A DNA stretch of 64,000 bases from Thiomonas intermedia (GCF_002028405.1 NZ_CP020046.1:2604001-2668000), one strand, 5' to 3'. Positions 30,476-42,270 are shown, counted from the stretch's first letter. Program-made: numbers and translations. The notes: a model not told the origin generated them from the letters alone.

Positions 30476-31567
30476 ATGTCCTCATCACTCGAAGCCGCGG
30501 TTCATGCCGCCCTGCAAACCCTGCTGGACCCGCAAACCGGTCAAACCCTGGCATCGGAAAAGGCCATCAAGAATCTGCGCGTGGAAGGCGGCGAGGTGTC
30601 GTTGGACATCGAGCTCGGCTATCCCGCGCGCAGTCTGCATGCCGATCTGCAGAAGCAGGCCATCGCCACCCTGCGCGCCGTGGACGGCGTGCAGAACGTC
30701 TCGGTGGCGGTGCGCAGCCGCGTGGTGTCGCATGCGGTGCAGCGCGGGCTCAAGCCCCTGCCCGAAGTGAAAAACATCATCGCCGTCGCCTCGGGCAAGG
30801 GCGGCGTGGGCAAGAGCACCACGGCCGCCAATCTGGCGCTGGCGCTGGCCAGCGAGGGCGCGCGCGTCGGCCTGCTCGATGCCGACATCTACGGCCCGTC
30901 GCAGCCCATGATGATGGGTGTGAGCGGTCAGCCGCAGAGCCGCGATGGGCAGAGCATGGAGCCGCTGGAGAACTACGGCGTGCAGGTCATGTCCATCGGT
31001 CTGCTGATCGAAGCCGACAACCCCATGATCTGGCGCGGCCCGATGGCCACGCAGGCGCTGGAACAACTGCTGCGGCAGACGGCGTGGCAGGATCTCGACT
31101 ATCTCATCGTGGACATGCCGCCGGGCACCGGCGATATTCAACTGACGCTGAGCCAGCGCGTGCCGCTGACCGGCGCCATCATCGTCACCACACCGCAGGA
31201 CATCGCGCTGCTCGATGCGCGCAAGGGCCTGAAGATGTTCGAGAAGGTGGGCGTGCCCATTCTGGGCATTGTCGAAAACATGGCGATGCATGTGTGCACG
31301 AACTGCGGCCATGTCGAACACATCTTCGGCGCGGGCGGGGGCGAGACGATGAGCCGCGATTTCGGCGTGGACTATCTCGGCGGTCTGCCGCTGGACATCC
31401 GCATCCGCGAGCAGGCCGACAGCGGCCGACCCACGGTGGTCGCCGACCCCGATGGCGCCGTTGCCCTGAGCTACAAATCCATCGCCCGCGCTGTGGCGGT
31501 GAAAGTTGCGCAGCAAGGCCGCGACTACAGCGCCAAGTTCCCGACCATCAGCGTGCAGAACAGCTGA
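30476..31567 (+). CDS. apbC: Mrp/ApbC iron-sulfur cluster carrier ATPase
   Basis: A 363-aa P-loop carrier. An N-terminal MIP18-like domain (about residues 1-90) precedes the NTPase with the deviant Walker [30 protein letters not shown], and [16 protein letters not shown]. The cluster-binding CxxC is in [15 protein letters not shown]. It delivers Fe-S clusters to target proteins in the cytoplasm. It is 20 nt upstream of the oxoprolinase. Confidence 0.95.
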   Translation: MSSSLEAAVHAALQTLLDPQTGQTLASEKAIKNLRVEGGEVSLDIELGYPARSLHADLQKQAIATLRAVDGVQNVSVAVRSRVVSHAVQRGLKPLPEVKNIIAVASGKGGVGKSTTAANLALALASEGARVGLLDADIYGPSQPMMMGVSGQPQSRDGQSMEPLENYGVQVMSIGLLIEADNPMIWRGPMATQALEQLLRQTAWQDLDYLIVDMPPGTGDIQLTLSQRVPLTGAIIVTTPQDIALLDARKGLKMFEKVGVPILGIVENMAMHVCTNCGHVEHIFGAGGGETMSRDFGVDYLGGLPLDIRIREQADSGRPTVVADPDGAVALSYKSIARAVAVKVAQQGRDYSAKFPTISVQNS

Positions 31568-31587
31568 GGCGGTACGAGGCATTCCCC

Positions 31588-34500
31588 ATGACCGCCCGCT
31601 GGCAATTCTGGATTGACCGTGGCGGCACGTTCACCGACATCGTCGCGCGACGGCCGGATGGCGTTTTGGTGGCGCACAAACTGCTGTCGGAGAACCCGGA
31701 GCAATACCGCGACGCGGCGGTGGCGGGCATCCGCGCCATGCTGGCGCTGCCCGCCGACGCCCCGATTCCACCCGAGCGGGTGGAGAGCGTGCGCATGGGC
31801 ACCACGGTGGCCACCAACGCCCTGCTGGAGCGCAAGGGCGAGCCGCTGGTGCTGGTGACCACCCGGGGGTTTCGCGATGCGCTACGCATCGGCTATCAGA
31901 ACCGGCCGAGGCTGTTCGACCGCCGCATCGTGCTGCCGGAGATGCTTTATCAGCGGGTCATTGAAGCGCAGGAGCGCGTGGGCGCGGACGGCGCGGTGCT
32001 GCAGCCGCTCGATGTCGGCGCGCTGCGGCGCGATCTGCAGGGCGCCTTCGAGGACGGACTGCGTGCGGTGGCCATCGTCTTCATGCATGGTTGGCACCAG
32101 ACCGCGCACGAACGGGCCGCGGCGGCCCTGGCCCGCGAGATCGGCTTCGCGCAGGTGAGCACGTCGCACCAGACCAGCCCGCTGATGAAATTCGTCTCGC
32201 GGGGCGACACCACGGTGGTCGATGCCTATCTCTCGCCCATCCTGCGGCGTTATGTGGACCAGGTGGCCGCCGAGATGCCAGGGGTGAGGCTGCTGTTCAT
32301 GCAGTCCAGTGGCGGCTTGGCCGAGGCGCGTGCGTTTCGCGGCAAGGATGCCATCCTGTCCGGGCCGGCGGGCGGTATCGTGGGCATGGCGCGCACCGCG
32401 GAACAGGCCGGTCATGCCAAGGTCATCGGCTTTGACATGGGCGGCACTTCCACCGACGTGTCGCATTACGCGGGCAGCTTCGAGCGTGCCTTCGACACCC
32501 AGGTGGCCGGTGTGCGGGTGCGCGCGCCCATGCTGCACATTCACACCGTGGCGGCCGGGGGAAGTTCCATCCTGCACTTCGACGGCTCGCGGCTGCGCGT
32601 GGGGCCGGACTCAGCCGGGGCCAATCCCGGCCCGGCCAGCTACAGGCGCGGCGGGCCGTTGACCATCACCGATGCGAATGTGATGCTGGGCCGCATCCGG
32701 CCAGAGCACTTTCCTGCTGTGTTCGGGCCTCAGGCCGATGAACCGCTGGATGCCGACGTGGTGCGCCTGCGCTTCACCGAGCTGGCCGCGCGCATCTCCC
32801 GGGAGACAGGCCAGACACAAAGCCCGGAGACCGTGGCCGAGGGCTATCTCGCCATTGCGGTGCTGGCCATGGCGGGAGCGATCAAGCGCATTTCGCTGGC
32901 GCGCGGCTATGACGTCGCACGCTACGCGCTGCAATGTTTTGGAGGAGCCGGCGCACAGCATGCCTGCAGCGTGGCCGAGGCGCTTGGCATGGAGCGGGTG
33001 TTCATCCACCGCTTTGCCGGGGTGCTGTCCGCCTATGGCATGGGCCTGGCCGAGCAGACCACCATGCAGCAACGCAGCGTGGAAGCGCTGCTGGACGATG
33101 CGCTGCTGCCCCGGCTGCATGGTTTGCGTGACGAACTGGCGGACCTGGCAACGCAGGATTTGCGGGCGCAGGATGTCGCGGCAGACGCCATTCGACTGGA
33201 GGTCCGCGTGCTGCTGCGCTATGCGGGCAGTGATGCGGCATGGCCGGTGGCGCTGGACGCCGCGGCACCGATGCGCGCCGCCTTCGAGCAAACCTATCTG
33301 CAGCGCTACGCCCACCACATGCCCGAGCGTGATCTGGTGGTGGAGGCGTTGACGGTGGAGGCGGCCGGAGGTGGAGAGCCTGTCCAGGCGGAACCGCCAC
33401 AGGCAGAAACAGCCGGAGACATGCCGCGCCACGCCAGCCTGGCTGTGTTCATCGCCGGACGCTGGCGAGACGCCGCGCTGGTGCGGCGAGCGGACTGTCT
33501 CCCGGGACAACACCTTGATGGCCCGGCAGTTTTCGCCGAGACCAACACCACCATCCTGATCGAACCCGGCTGGCGCGCGCGGATGACGGCGGCGGGTCAT
33601 CTGGAGCTGTGGCGGCTGGCGGCCAGGGCGCGCGCGCAGGACGGTGATACCGCCATGGATCCGGTGCGGCTTGAGCTCTTCAACAACCAGTTCATGCACA
33701 TTGCCGAGCAGATGGGGGTGCAACTGCAGAACACGGCGGTCTCGGTCAACATCAAGGAGCGGCTGGACTTTTCCTGCGCCCTGTTCGACAGCCAGGGCCA
33801 CCTCATCGCCAACGCGCCGCATGTGCCCGTGCATCTCGGGTCGATGGGCGAGAGCATTCAGACGGTGATCCGGGAAGGGCGCTCGTCGATGCGGCCTGGC
33901 GACGTGTTCATGCTCAACGACCCCTATCACGGCGGAACCCACCTGCCCGACGTCACCGTGGTCACGCCGGTGTTCGACGAAGACGGCGCGGAGGTGCTGT
34001 TCTTCGTGGGGTCGCGCGGACACCACGCCGACATCGGCGGCATCACCCCTGGCTCGATGCCGCCGTTCTCGCGCAGCATTCAGGAAGAAGGCGTGGCCAT
34101 CGCCCATTTCAAGCTCGTGGACGCCGGGCGCCTGGCCGAGACCGAGGTGCTGCGTCTGCTCTCTAGCGGGCCCTGGCCGGCGCGCAATCCGGCGCAGAAC
34201 CTCGCCGATCTCAAGGCGCAGATCGCCGCCAACCAGACCGGTGCGCACGAGTTGCGCGGACTGGTGGCCGACTACGGCCTGAACGTGGTGCGGGCCTATA
34301 TGCAGCATGTGCAGGACAACGCCGAAGCCGCCGTGCGGCGGGTGATTGGCGCACTGCATGACGGCGCCTTCACCCTCGAGCTCGACACCGGGGCCCGCAT
34401 CTGCGTGGCCATTCGCGTGGATCGTGCGCAACGCAGCGCCATCATCGACTTCACCGGCACCTCGCTGCAGCAGCCCGACAACTTCAACGCGCCCAGGGCC

Positions 34501-35208
34501 GTGACGGTGGCCGCCGTGCTGTATGTGTTTCGCTGCCTGGTGGATGACGATATTCCGCTCAACGCGGGTTGCCTCAAGCCCCTGCATCTCATCGTGCCCG
34601 AGGGGTCGATGCTGGCGCCGCGCTGGCCGGCCGCGGTGGTGGCCGGCAATGTCGAGGTGAGCATGGGCGTGACCAATGCGCTGTTCGGCGCCCTGGGCGT
34701 GCAGGCGGCGAGCCAATGCACCATGAACAATTTCACCTTCGGCAACGCCCGGCATCAGTATTACGAAACCATCGCCGGGGGTTCGGGCGCAGGCGGCGTG
34801 TTTGACGCGCAAGGTCGCCTGTCTGGGGGATTCGATGGTGCCGACGTGGTGCAGAACCACATGACCAATTCCCGCCTGACCGACCCCGAAGTGCTGGAGT
34901 GGCGCTACCCGGTGCGGCTGGACGCCTTTGCCATTCGCCCCGGTTCGGGCGGCGCAGGGCGCTGGAGCGGTGGCAACGGCGGCGTGCGGCGCATCCGCTT
35001 TCTCGAGCCGATGACCGCGAGCATTCTCTCCAACGGGCGGCGCGTGCCGGCATTCGGCCTGCATGGCGGCGCGCCCGGGGCGGTGGGCCTCAACAGGGTG
35101 GAACGCGCGGACGGCAGCGTCGAAACCTTGCCGTCTTCAGCCAGCGTGGACATGCGGGCTGGCGACGTGTTTGTCATCGAAACCCCGGGCGGCGGCGGTT
35201 TCGGCTGA
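31588..35208 (+). CDS. Single-chain 5-oxoprolinase (HyuA-HyuB fusion)
   Basis: 1206 aa. Residues 1 to about 690 are the ATP-binding HyuA part ([49 protein letters not shown]). From 690 on is the HyuB part ([49 protein letters not shown], and the C-terminal TPGGGGFG). ATP-dependent 5-oxoprolinases of this length open 5-oxoproline to glutamate; relatives act on hydantoins or acetone-like substrates. Short spacing after apbC suggests co-transcription. Confidence 0.88.
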   Translation: MTARWQFWIDRGGTFTDIVARRPDGVLVAHKLLSENPEQYRDAAVAGIRAMLALPADAPIPPERVESVRMGTTVATNALLERKGEPLVLVTTRGFRDALRIGYQNRPRLFDRRIVLPEMLYQRVIEAQERVGADGAVLQPLDVGALRRDLQGAFEDGLRAVAIVFMHGWHQTAHERAAAALAREIGFAQVSTSHQTSPLMKFVSRGDTTVVDAYLSPILRRYVDQVAAEMPGVRLLFMQSSGGLAEARAFRGKDAILSGPAGGIVGMARTAEQAGHAKVIGFDMGGTSTDVSHYAGSFERAFDTQVAGVRVRAPMLHIHTVAAGGSSILHFDGSRLRVGPDSAGANPGPASYRRGGPLTITDANVMLGRIRPEHFPAVFGPQADEPLDADVVRLRFTELAARISRETGQTQSPETVAEGYLAIAVLAMAGAIKRISLARGYDVARYALQCFGGAGAQHACSVAEALGMERVFIHRFAGVLSAYGMGLAEQTTMQQRSVEALLDDALLPRLHGLRDELADLATQDLRAQDVAADAIRLEVRVLLRYAGSDAAWPVALDAAAPMRAAFEQTYLQRYAHHMPERDLVVEALTVEAAGGGEPVQAEPPQAETAGDMPRHASLAVFIAGRWRDAALVRRADCLPGQHLDGPAVFAETNTTILIEPGWRARMTAAGHLELWRLAARARAQDGDTAMDPVRLELFNNQFMHIAEQMGVQLQNTAVSVNIKERLDFSCALFDSQGHLIANAPHVPVHLGSMGESIQTVIREGRSSMRPGDVFMLNDPYHGGTHLPDVTVVTPVFDEDGAEVLFFVGSRGHHADIGGITPGSMPPFSRSIQEEGVAIAHFKLVDAGRLAETEVLRLLSSGPWPARNPAQNLADLKAQIAANQTGAHELRGLVADYGLNVVRAYMQHVQDNAEAAVRRVIGALHDGAFTLELDTGARICVAIRVDRAQRSAIIDFTGTSLQQPDNFNAPRAVTVAAVLYVFRCLVDDDIPLNAGCLKPLHLIVPEGSMLAPRWPAAVVAGNVEVSMGVTNALFGALGVQAASQCTMNNFTFGNARHQYYETIAGGSGAGGVFDAQGRLSGGFDGADVVQNHMTNSRLTDPEVLEWRYPVRLDAFAIRPGSGGAGRWSGGNGGVRRIRFLEPMTASILSNGRRVPAFGLHGGAPGAVGLNRVERADGSVETLPSSASVDMRAGDVFVIETPGGGGFG

Positions 35209-35231
35209 AACGCCCGCGCGCGGGGCCGACC

Positions 35232-36515
35232 TCAGCGTTTGATCGCGCGCCAGCCGATGTCGCGGCGGTATTGCATGCCGTCGAAATGAATCGTGTTGAT
35301 GGCCTCGTACGCCCGCTGCTGCGCAATGCGCGGCGAATCGCCCAGGGCGGTGACGGCCAGCACCCGGCCGCCCGACGCACGCAGCACGCCCTGCGGGTCG
35401 AGCGTGGTGCCGGCGTGGAAGGTGATGCAGTCGGTCGTCTCGGGAGGAATGCCGGTGATCGCGTCGCCTTTGCGCGGGCTCTCAGGGTAGCCGTGCGCGG
35501 CGAGCACCACGCCCAGGGCGGTGCGGCGGTCCCACTCCAGTTCCACCTGGTCGAGCTGACCGGCGATGGCCTTCTCGAACACCACGGAGAGGTCGCTCTT
35601 GAGGCGAGCCATGATGGGCTGGGTTTCCGGGTCTCCCATGCGGCAGTTGAATTCCAGCGTCTTGGCTCGGCCCTGGGCGTCGATCATCAGTCCGGCATAG
35701 AGAAATCCGGTGAAGGGAATGCCGTCGGCCGCCATGCCCTTGACGGTGGGCTGGATGATCTCGCGCATCACCCGGGCGTGAATCTCGGGCGTGACCACGG
35801 GCGCCGGTGAGTAGGCGCCCATGCCGCCGGTGTTGGGTCCGTTGTCGCCGTCGAGCAGGCGCTTGTGGTCCTGGCTGGAGGCCAGCGCGAGTACATGCAG
35901 GCCGTCGACCATGACGATGAAGCTGGCTTCCTCGCCCTGCAAAAATGCTTCGATGACCACGCGTGCGCGGCCCGCGTTGTGCTGCACGCCGTAGCGGTTG
36001 GCCTGAAGCATGTCGTCGATGGCGGCGTGGGCTTCGTCCGCCGTCTGCGCCACCACCACGCCCTTGCCCGCGGCCAGGCCATCGGCCTTGACGACGATGG
36101 GCGCGCCGTGCTGATCGACATAGGCATGGGCCGCCGCGGCCTCTTCGAACGTGGCATAGGCCGCGGTGGGAATGTGGTGCCGCGCCATGAAGTCTTTGGA
36201 AAAAGCCTTGGAGCTTTCCAGTTGGGCGGCGGCGCGCGTGGGGCCGAAGATTTTCAGGCCGCGGGCGCGAAAGCCGTCGACGATGCCCGCGGCCAGCGGC
36301 GCTTCGGGCCCGACCACGGTGTAGGCGATCTTTTCGCGCACGCAGAACTCGGCCAGCTCTTCGGCATTCGCCACCTGCAGGTTGCTGAGGCGGCCATCCA
36401 GCGCGGTGCCGCCGTTGCCCGGCGCGACATAGACCATCTGGACGCGGGGCGACTGCGCCAGCTTCCAGGCAATGGCGTGTTCACGTCCGCCGGAACCGAT
36501 GACGAGGAGTTTCAT
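35232..36515 (-). CDS. purD: Phosphoribosylamine-glycine ligase
   Basis: A 427-aa ATP-grasp enzyme of purine synthesis (GAR synthetase). MKLLVIGSGGREHAIAWKL at the start, GPEAPLAAGIVD, IVVKADGLAAGKGVVVA (ATP-grasp), and NTGGMGAYSPAP are all present. ATG 36515 gives the family N-terminus; the longer frame is spurious. It follows yebC by 13 nt and is convergent with the oxoprolinase (23-nt gap). Confidence 0.97.
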   Translation of the reverse strand: MKLLVIGSGGREHAIAWKLAQSPRVQMVYVAPGNGGTALDGRLSNLQVANAEELAEFCVREKIAYTVVGPEAPLAAGIVDGFRARGLKIFGPTRAAAQLESSKAFSKDFMARHHIPTAAYATFEEAAAAHAYVDQHGAPIVVKADGLAAGKGVVVAQTADEAHAAIDDMLQANRYGVQHNAGRARVVIEAFLQGEEASFIVMVDGLHVLALASSQDHKRLLDGDNGPNTGGMGAYSPAPVVTPEIHARVMREIIQPTVKGMAADGIPFTGFLYAGLMIDAQGRAKTLEFNCRMGDPETQPIMARLKSDLSVVFEKAIAGQLDQVELEWDRRTALGVVLAAHGYPESPRKGDAITGIPPETTDCITFHAGTTLDPQGVLRASGGRVLAVTALGDSPRIAQQRAYEAINTIHFDGMQYRRDIGWRAIKR

Positions 36516-36528
36516 GGTGTGTGGCGCC

Positions 36529-37251
36529 TTAACCGAAGACGGCGTTGTGATAGACCTCTTGCACATCGTCGAGGTCTTCCAGGGCATCGATGAGTTTCTG
36601 CATCTTTTCGGCGTCGTCGCCCGCGAGCTCGACCGAGTTGTCGGCGCGCATGGTGATGGCGGCCAGCTCGGGCTGCAGGGACGCGGCCTCGAGCGCCGCG
36701 CGCACGGCCTCGAATTGCGCCGGCGGGGTCAGCACCTCGATGGCGCCGTCGTCGTCGCTGATCACGTCGTCCGCGCCGGCTTCGAGCGCGGCCTCCATCA
36801 CCTTGTCCTCGGAGGTGCCCGGGGCGTAGATCATCTGTCCGCAATGCTTGAACTGGAAAGCCACCGAACCCTCGGTGCCCAGATTGCCACCGTGCTTTGA
36901 TAGCGCATGGCGGACTTCGGCCACCGTGCGTACCCGGTTGTCGGTGAGGCAGTCGATGATGATCGCTGCGCCGCCCACGCCATAGCCTTCGTAGCGGATT
37001 TCTTCGTAATGCACGCCTTCGAGCGCGCCGGTGGCCTTGTCGATATTTTTCTTCACCGTGTCCGCGGGCATATTGGCGGCCTTGGCCTTGTCGACCGCCA
37101 GGCGAAGGCGGGGGTTGGCGGTGGGGTCGCCGCCGCCCAGACGGGCCGCTGCCGAGATTTCACGGATGATCTTGGTCCAGACCTTGCCGCGCTTTTCGTC
37201 CTGACGGCCTTTGCGGTGCTGGATGTTGGCCCATTTGGAATGTCCGGCCAT
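36529..37251 (-). CDS. yebC: YebC/PmpR-family protein
   Basis: A 240-aa TACO1/YebC-type protein. [18 protein letters not shown] at the start and the acidic C-terminal half ([16 protein letters not shown]) are diagnostic. The family is described both as DNA-binding regulators and as factors easing ribosome stalling. ATG 37251 is chosen; an 18-residue longer start lacks similarity. It heads the yebC-purD operon. Confidence 0.95.
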   Translation of the reverse strand: MAGHSKWANIQHRKGRQDEKRGKVWTKIIREISAAARLGGGDPTANPRLRLAVDKAKAANMPADTVKKNIDKATGALEGVHYEEIRYEGYGVGGAAIIIDCLTDNRVRTVAEVRHALSKHGGNLGTEGSVAFQFKHCGQMIYAPGTSEDKVMEAALEAGADDVISDDDGAIEVLTPPAQFEAVRAALEAASLQPELAAITMRADNSVELAGDDAEKMQKLIDALEDLDDVQEVYHNAVFG

Positions 37252-37370
37252 GGTGGTGCGATGCTCCTGAGGGAAGCCCTGCGGCAGGGCGAAAGCGCGC
37301 TGCATGGGCGTTGATAGACTGCGAATTCTACTTTCGCGCCGTGCGTCCGATTCCTCTCAAGGAAACGCCG

Positions 37371-37408
37371 GGCCGCCCCAAGTTTTCTTGACCCCCGCGG
37401 GGGGCGGG
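37371..37408 (-). repeat. GC-rich intergenic repeat, copy between yebC and yjgR
   Basis: Read on the minus strand, this has GGGGG, then CAAGAAAACTTGGGGCGGCC. The plus-strand copy at 52716-52749 reads GGGGGCGAGAAGCCCTTGGGGCGGCC-like. Both share the AGAA...CTTGGGGCGGCC end and a G5/C5 palindrome in front. The copies lie outside genes and in opposite orientations. Confidence 0.5.
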
Positions 37409-37457
37409 CTGGGCAAAGCCCGGCCCTGGGGCACGCTCACCAACCAAGGCTACAGCC

Positions 37458-38972
37458 ATGTCCGAACCCCTTCTCATCGCTCAGCAAGGCACGGTGCGGT
37501 GCCAGTTGTTGCCCAGGCTGTCCAATCGGCACGGCCTCATCACCGGCGCCACGGGCACCGGCAAGACGGTCAGCCTGCAGGTGCTGGCCGAGGCGTTCTC
37601 ACGCATCGGCACGCCGGTGTTCATGGCCGATGTGAAGGGCGACCTGACCGGGCTTTCCCAGGCCGGTGCGATGAGCGCCAAACTGGCCGAGCGGCTCAAG
37701 TCGCTCGGCCTGCCCGAGCCGACCTTCGGCGCCTGCCCTGTGACCCTGTGGGACGTTTTCGGCGAGCAGGGACATCCGGTGCGCGCCACCATCTCCGACA
37801 TGGGGCCGCTGCTGCTGGCCCGGCTGCTGCAGCTCAACGAAACGCAGACGGGCGTGCTCAATCTGGTGTTCAAGATCGCCGACGACAACGGGCTTCTGCT
37901 CCTCGACATGAAAGACCTGCGCGCCATGCTGCAGGAAGTGGGCGACAGCGCGGCGAGCTTCACCACCGAGTACGGCAACATCAGCGCAGCCAGCGTGGGG
38001 GCCATTCAACGCGGGCTGCTGCAGCTCGAAACCCAGGGCGCCGACAGGTTCTTCGGCGAGCCCATGCTCAATATCGACGATCTGATGCAGACCGATGGTC
38101 AGGGGCGCGGCATGATCAATATCCTGGCCGCCGACAAGCTCTATCAGGCGCCTCGCCTGTATGCGACCTTCCTGCTGTGGCTGTTGTCCGAGCTGTTCGA
38201 GCGTCTGCCCGAAATCGGTGATCCCGATCAGCCCAAGCTGGTGTTCTTCTTCGACGAGGCGCATCTGCTGTTCAACGATGCGCCCAAACCCCTGCTGGAA
38301 AAAATCGAGCAGGTCGTGCGCCTGATCCGCTCCAAGGGCGTGGGGGTGTTCTTCGTCACGCAGAACCCGCTGGACATTCCCGATACGGTGCTCGGCCAGC
38401 TCGGCAATCGCGTCCAGCACGCGCTGCGCGCGTTCACGCCGCGCGACCAGAAAGCGGTGAAAACCGCGGCCGACACCATGCGTCCCAATCCGGGCCTGGA
38501 CGTGGCCCAGGCCATCACCGAACTCGCGGTGGGCGAGGCGCTGGTTTCGCTGCTCGACGAGAAGGGCCGGCCCATGCCGACCGAGCGCGTGTGGATGTTG
38601 GCGCCCGGCAGCCGCATCGGGTCCATCACCCCCGAAGAACGCAAGGCGCTGATGCAGGGTTCGCTGGTGGCTGGGGTGTATGAGAAGACGGTGGACCGCG
38701 AATCCGCCTACGAACTGCTCAAAGGCCGGGTGCTGACCACGACGGAACCCGCCGAACCCGGTACCACCGAGGCCTCATCTTCCAGCGCCGGGGGCGGGTG
38801 GCTCGATTCGCTGGGCCAGGGGCTGGGTGGCCTGGCAAGTGGGTCGGGGCGCAAGGATTCTCTGCTCGAAACCCTGGCCAAATCCGCTGCCCGCACCATC
38901 GGCAGTACCGTGGGCCGCGAAATCATCCGCGGCGTGCTCGGCGGTCTGCTCGGGGGCAGCAAGCGCCGCTGA
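37458..38972 (+). CDS. yjgR: HerA-like ATPase YjgR (DUF853)
   Basis: A 504-aa RecA-fold ATPase. Walker A is [20 protein letters not shown], Walker B is [12 protein letters not shown], and [21 protein letters not shown] is the sensor region. A Gly/Ser-rich linker and the C-terminal [15 protein letters not shown] complete the family pattern. The DUF853/YjgR group is widespread, and its cellular job is not established. Single gene. Confidence 0.92.
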   Translation: MSEPLLIAQQGTVRCQLLPRLSNRHGLITGATGTGKTVSLQVLAEAFSRIGTPVFMADVKGDLTGLSQAGAMSAKLAERLKSLGLPEPTFGACPVTLWDVFGEQGHPVRATISDMGPLLLARLLQLNETQTGVLNLVFKIADDNGLLLLDMKDLRAMLQEVGDSAASFTTEYGNISAASVGAIQRGLLQLETQGADRFFGEPMLNIDDLMQTDGQGRGMINILAADKLYQAPRLYATFLLWLLSELFERLPEIGDPDQPKLVFFFDEAHLLFNDAPKPLLEKIEQVVRLIRSKGVGVFFVTQNPLDIPDTVLGQLGNRVQHALRAFTPRDQKAVKTAADTMRPNPGLDVAQAITELAVGEALVSLLDEKGRPMPTERVWMLAPGSRIGSITPEERKALMQGSLVAGVYEKTVDRESAYELLKGRVLTTTEPAEPGTTEASSSSAGGGWLDSLGQGLGGLASGSGRKDSLLETLAKSAARTIGSTVGREIIRGVLGGLLGGSKRR

Positions 38973-39024
38973 GTCTGCGCGGCGCCCGAACACGCTCAGC
39001 GCCCTGGCAGGCCCAGCTCCTGAC

Positions 39025-39378
39025 TCAGCGGCGGTCATTCCATGGCCGCGGGCCATACCCGTCGCGGCGGTCGTGCTCATGGCGCCAGTGGCCGCGATCC
39101 CAGCGGCGTACAGGCACCCGGTAGACCGGCGCATAGCCGGGCACATAGCCATAAACCACGGGACGAGGCGGCGGAGGCGGCGCGAAATAGACCGGCGGCA
39201 AGCGCGGCGGCGGCGCATAGACCACGGGCGGCGCCTGATAAACCGGATAGCCGTTGGAGAAGGTGCTCACGACGCCGGGAATGCCGACGTTGACCGACCA
39301 ATACACCTGATCGGCCTGTGCCGGGGTGACCATGAGCGCGGCACTACCTGCCAGGACGAGCGCGATATGACGGAACAT
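39025..39378 (-). CDS. Small exported Pro/Tyr-rich protein
   Basis: 117 aa. A signal peptide (MFRHIALVLAGSAALMVTPAQA) precedes a mature part rich in Pro, Tyr and Val (APPPRLPPVYFAPPPPPRP) and ending in a His/Arg/Asp-rich tail (HWRHEHDRRDGYG). GAGGTT precedes ATG 39378. Small exported proteins of this style are common in Burkholderiales, and none has a firm function. The tail might bind metals. It diverges from glnS across a 294-bp gap in which I see no clear motif. Confidence 0.75.
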   Translation of the reverse strand: MFRHIALVLAGSAALMVTPAQADQVYWSVNVGIPGVVSTFSNGYPVYQAPPVVYAPPPRLPPVYFAPPPPPRPVVYGYVPGYAPVYRVPVRRWDRGHWRHEHDRRDGYGPRPWNDRR

Positions 39379-39672
39379 GATGTGAACCTCCTGAGTCTTC
39401 ATGGGATCGATGGTGGAACAACGCCACGACATCGTGCGTGCTGACAGTGCGGACAAAGTTTTTGAGGCGGCGCGTGGCAAGACACTGGGTAAGCGTCAGG
39501 CCGTCGTCTGGACTTCAAGAGCAGGCTCGGCTTGTCCAGGAGGGTTGTCCGTCGATGGCGATGACGCCTTCGCGCGCCCTCACTCGCTGAGGCGGCCGAT
39601 GAAGGCTGAAACGGTGTGCACTGCAACACGACGGCCTCACGCCTGGCGCAGACCTGTTCAAATAGCGAGGCT

Positions 39673-41442
39673 ATGGAATCCGCTGACAAACCCTCCAATT
39701 TCCTGCGTCAGATCATCGAGCGCGATCTGACGCAAGGCACTTATGCGAACCGGCGCTTCGCCGGCCATCCGGCAGACGCCGCCGGACATGCCGCAGGGCA
39801 GGCCGATCCGGCGCGCATCCGCACCCGGTTTCCGCCCGAGCCCAACGGCTATCTGCACATCGGCCACGCCAAGAGCATCTGCCTGAATTTCGGGCTGGCG
39901 CAGGATTTCGGCGGCGTCTGCCATCTGCGCTTCGACGACACCAATCCGGAAAAGGAAGATCAGGAGTACGTCGATGCCATCCTCGATGCCGTGCGCTGGC
40001 TGGGCTTCGACTGGAAGGTGGGCGGTGTTCCGCATCTGTTCTATGCGAGCGACGATTTCGACTTCATGTATCGCTGCGCCTGCGCGCTGATCGAGGACGG
40101 TCTGGCCTACGTGGACGAACAGAGCGCCGATGACATGCGCCGCAACCGCGGCACACTCACCGAGCCGGGCGTGGAAAGCCCCTGGCGCCAGCGCTCGCCG
40201 CAAGACAATCTGCGGCGATTCGAGGACATGCGCGCGGGCCAACACCCGGAAGGCAGCATGGTGCTGCGCGCGAAGATCGACATGGCCGCCCCCAATATCA
40301 ATCTGCGCGATCCGGCGATTTACCGCATCCGCTTCGCCCACCATCACCGCACGGGCGACACCTGGTGCATCTACCCGATGTACACCTTCGCGCATCCGAT
40401 CGAAGATGCGATGGAATGCATCAGCCACAGCATCTGCACCCTGGAGTTCGAAGATCAGCGGCCGTTCTACGACTGGCTGCTCGATCATCTCGTGCGGCTG
40501 GGCCTGGTCGCCAGCCCGCGGCCACACCAGTACGAGTTCGCCCGGCTCAACCTCACCTATGTGGTGACGAGCAAGCGCAAGCTGGCGCAACTCGTGGCCG
40601 AGCACCATGTGGACGGCTGGGACGATCCGCGCATGCCCACCCTGGTAGGGTTGCGCCGACGCGGCTACACGCCCGAGAGCGTGCGCCTGTTCACCGATCG
40701 CATCGGCGTGAGCAAGGCCGATTCCTGGATCGACTACAGCGTGCTCGAACAATCGCTGCGTGACGATCTCGACGCCCGCACCCCGCGTGCGATGGCCGTG
40801 CTCGATCCGCTCAAGCTGGAGCTCACCAACTGGGCCGAGGTGTTCGGCAGCGCAGCGCACGCCGAGCCCTGCAGCGCGCCGGCGCATCCCGGACATCCCG
40901 AGATGGGGCGGCGTCAGTTCGACCTCACGGCGCAGGTGTGGATCGAGCGTGAAGACTTCATGGAGCTTCCGCCCAAGGGCTATCACCGCCTCACTCCTGG
41001 CGGCATGGCGCGACTGAAGTACGGCTTTGTGGTGCGCTGCACGGGTTGTGAAAAAGATGCCGAAGGGCGGGTCACCAAAGTGCTTGCCGAACTGTTGCCC
41101 GACACCAAGAGCGGCACGCCGGGAGCCGATGCGGTGAAGGTCAAGGGAGTGATTACCTGGGTGAGCGCCAGTCTTGGCGTGCCGGCGCAGGTACGCTTGT
41201 TCGATCGCCTGTTCACCGAAGCGCACCCCGACGCGGGGGGGCGCGATTTTCTCGGTGTGCTCAACCCGCAGAGCAAGCAGACGGTGCAGGCCTATGTCGA
41301 GCCCGCACTGGCCACCGCCACCGCCGGGGCCTCGTTCCAGTTCGAGCGCCACGGCTATTTCGTCGCCGATCGCGTCGACCATGCACCGGGTCATCTGGTC
41401 TTCAACCGCACGACGACCCTCAAGGACAGCTGGGGCAAGTGA
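39673..41442 (+). CDS. glnS: Glutaminyl-tRNA synthetase
   Basis: A 589-aa class I enzyme charging tRNA-Gln. The HIGH motif is in PNGYLHIGHAKS, the KMSKS equivalent is VVTSKRKL, and the usual FRFDDTNPEKE block appears as LRFDDTNPEKEDQEYVD. The C-terminal beta-barrel anticodon domain starts near residue 345. ATG 39673 (MESADKPSNFLRQIIERDL) fits the family. Confidence 0.96.
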   Translation: MESADKPSNFLRQIIERDLTQGTYANRRFAGHPADAAGHAAGQADPARIRTRFPPEPNGYLHIGHAKSICLNFGLAQDFGGVCHLRFDDTNPEKEDQEYVDAILDAVRWLGFDWKVGGVPHLFYASDDFDFMYRCACALIEDGLAYVDEQSADDMRRNRGTLTEPGVESPWRQRSPQDNLRRFEDMRAGQHPEGSMVLRAKIDMAAPNINLRDPAIYRIRFAHHHRTGDTWCIYPMYTFAHPIEDAMECISHSICTLEFEDQRPFYDWLLDHLVRLGLVASPRPHQYEFARLNLTYVVTSKRKLAQLVAEHHVDGWDDPRMPTLVGLRRRGYTPESVRLFTDRIGVSKADSWIDYSVLEQSLRDDLDARTPRAMAVLDPLKLELTNWAEVFGSAAHAEPCSAPAHPGHPEMGRRQFDLTAQVWIEREDFMELPPKGYHRLTPGGMARLKYGFVVRCTGCEKDAEGRVTKVLAELLPDTKSGTPGADAVKVKGVITWVSASLGVPAQVRLFDRLFTEAHPDAGGRDFLGVLNPQSKQTVQAYVEPALATATAGASFQFERHGYFVADRVDHAPGHLVFNRTTTLKDSWGK

Positions 41443-42215
41443 TGACTCCGTTTGGCGCAGCACTGAGTTTCGGCGCCCCCATGCCCGAAGACAGCAGCGC
41501 ATTGCTGCGTCTGCAGCAGCAGGGTTTCTGCGTGCTCGGCGCAGCCGAACTGGCGGCGCTGGCCGGGTATGACGCGGCGGGTTGTGCGCCCGCCTTCGAT
41601 CTGTGGGGCGATCTGCCGCCGGACAACTATCTCAAGGACGGTGGGCACTACCGCTTCCGGCGCCACGGCAGTTTCATCCAGACCCTGCGCCCGAATGCGG
41701 GGCCGGCCGCGCTTGAATCCGTGCCGCATCGCGCCCATTGGCAGCCGACGTCCTACAACGCCTTGCATGGCGGCATGTCGCGCTGGTTTGCGCCCCTGAG
41801 CGAGGCCTTGCAGCAGGCTGTGTTCTGGCAGCCTTTGCTGCTCGGCCTGGGGCGGCTGTTCGACCAGGTTCGCCCGGCGCCGCGGTGGTTCATCGAGGCG
41901 CACCAGTTCCGCATCGATACCCGCGAAGGCGTCGGGCGACCGACGCCGGAAGGGGCGCATCGCGACGGGGTGGATTTCGTCGCCGTGGTGCTGATCTCGC
42001 GCTGCGGCATTCGCGGGGGTGAGACGCGGGTGTTCGAACTTGGCGGTCAGCGCGGGGTGCGCTTTACCTTGTCCGAACCGTGCAGCGTGCTGCTGATGGA
42101 CGACACCCGTGTGATTCATGAAAGCACGCCCGTGTTGCCCGAGGGCGAAACGGCCGGTGGATGGCGTGACACCCTGGTGCTGACATACCGCGCCGGTGGT
42201 TTTCTCGATCCTTAA
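41442..42215 (+). CDS. 2OG-Fe(II) dioxygenase family protein (pfam10014 type)
   Basis: 257 aa. The metal-binding triad is suggested by HRDGVD (HxD) and a later His in DDTRVIHESTP. GGHYRFRRHGSF and TLVLTYRAG match the group that includes bacterial amino acid hydroxylases such as isoleucine dioxygenase. The true substrate is unknown. The ATG overlaps the glnS stop (TGATG), so it is translated with glnS. Confidence 0.8.
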   Translation: MTPFGAALSFGAPMPEDSSALLRLQQQGFCVLGAAELAALAGYDAAGCAPAFDLWGDLPPDNYLKDGGHYRFRRHGSFIQTLRPNAGPAALESVPHRAHWQPTSYNALHGGMSRWFAPLSEALQQAVFWQPLLLGLGRLFDQVRPAPRWFIEAHQFRIDTREGVGRPTPEGAHRDGVDFVAVVLISRCGIRGGETRVFELGGQRGVRFTLSEPCSVLLMDDTRVIHESTPVLPEGETAGGWRDTLVLTYRAGGFLDP

Positions 42216-42270
42216 ACCCCCGCAGCCTGAGCCATCGCCCACCCGCCTTGCCAGGAAATCAGACATCGTC

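Noticed and set aside
32611-35064. Minus-strand 817-codon frame over the oxoprolinase
   Set aside because: Antisense to a clear 1206-aa enzyme; composition is His/Gly/Arg-rich as expected of a shadow frame.
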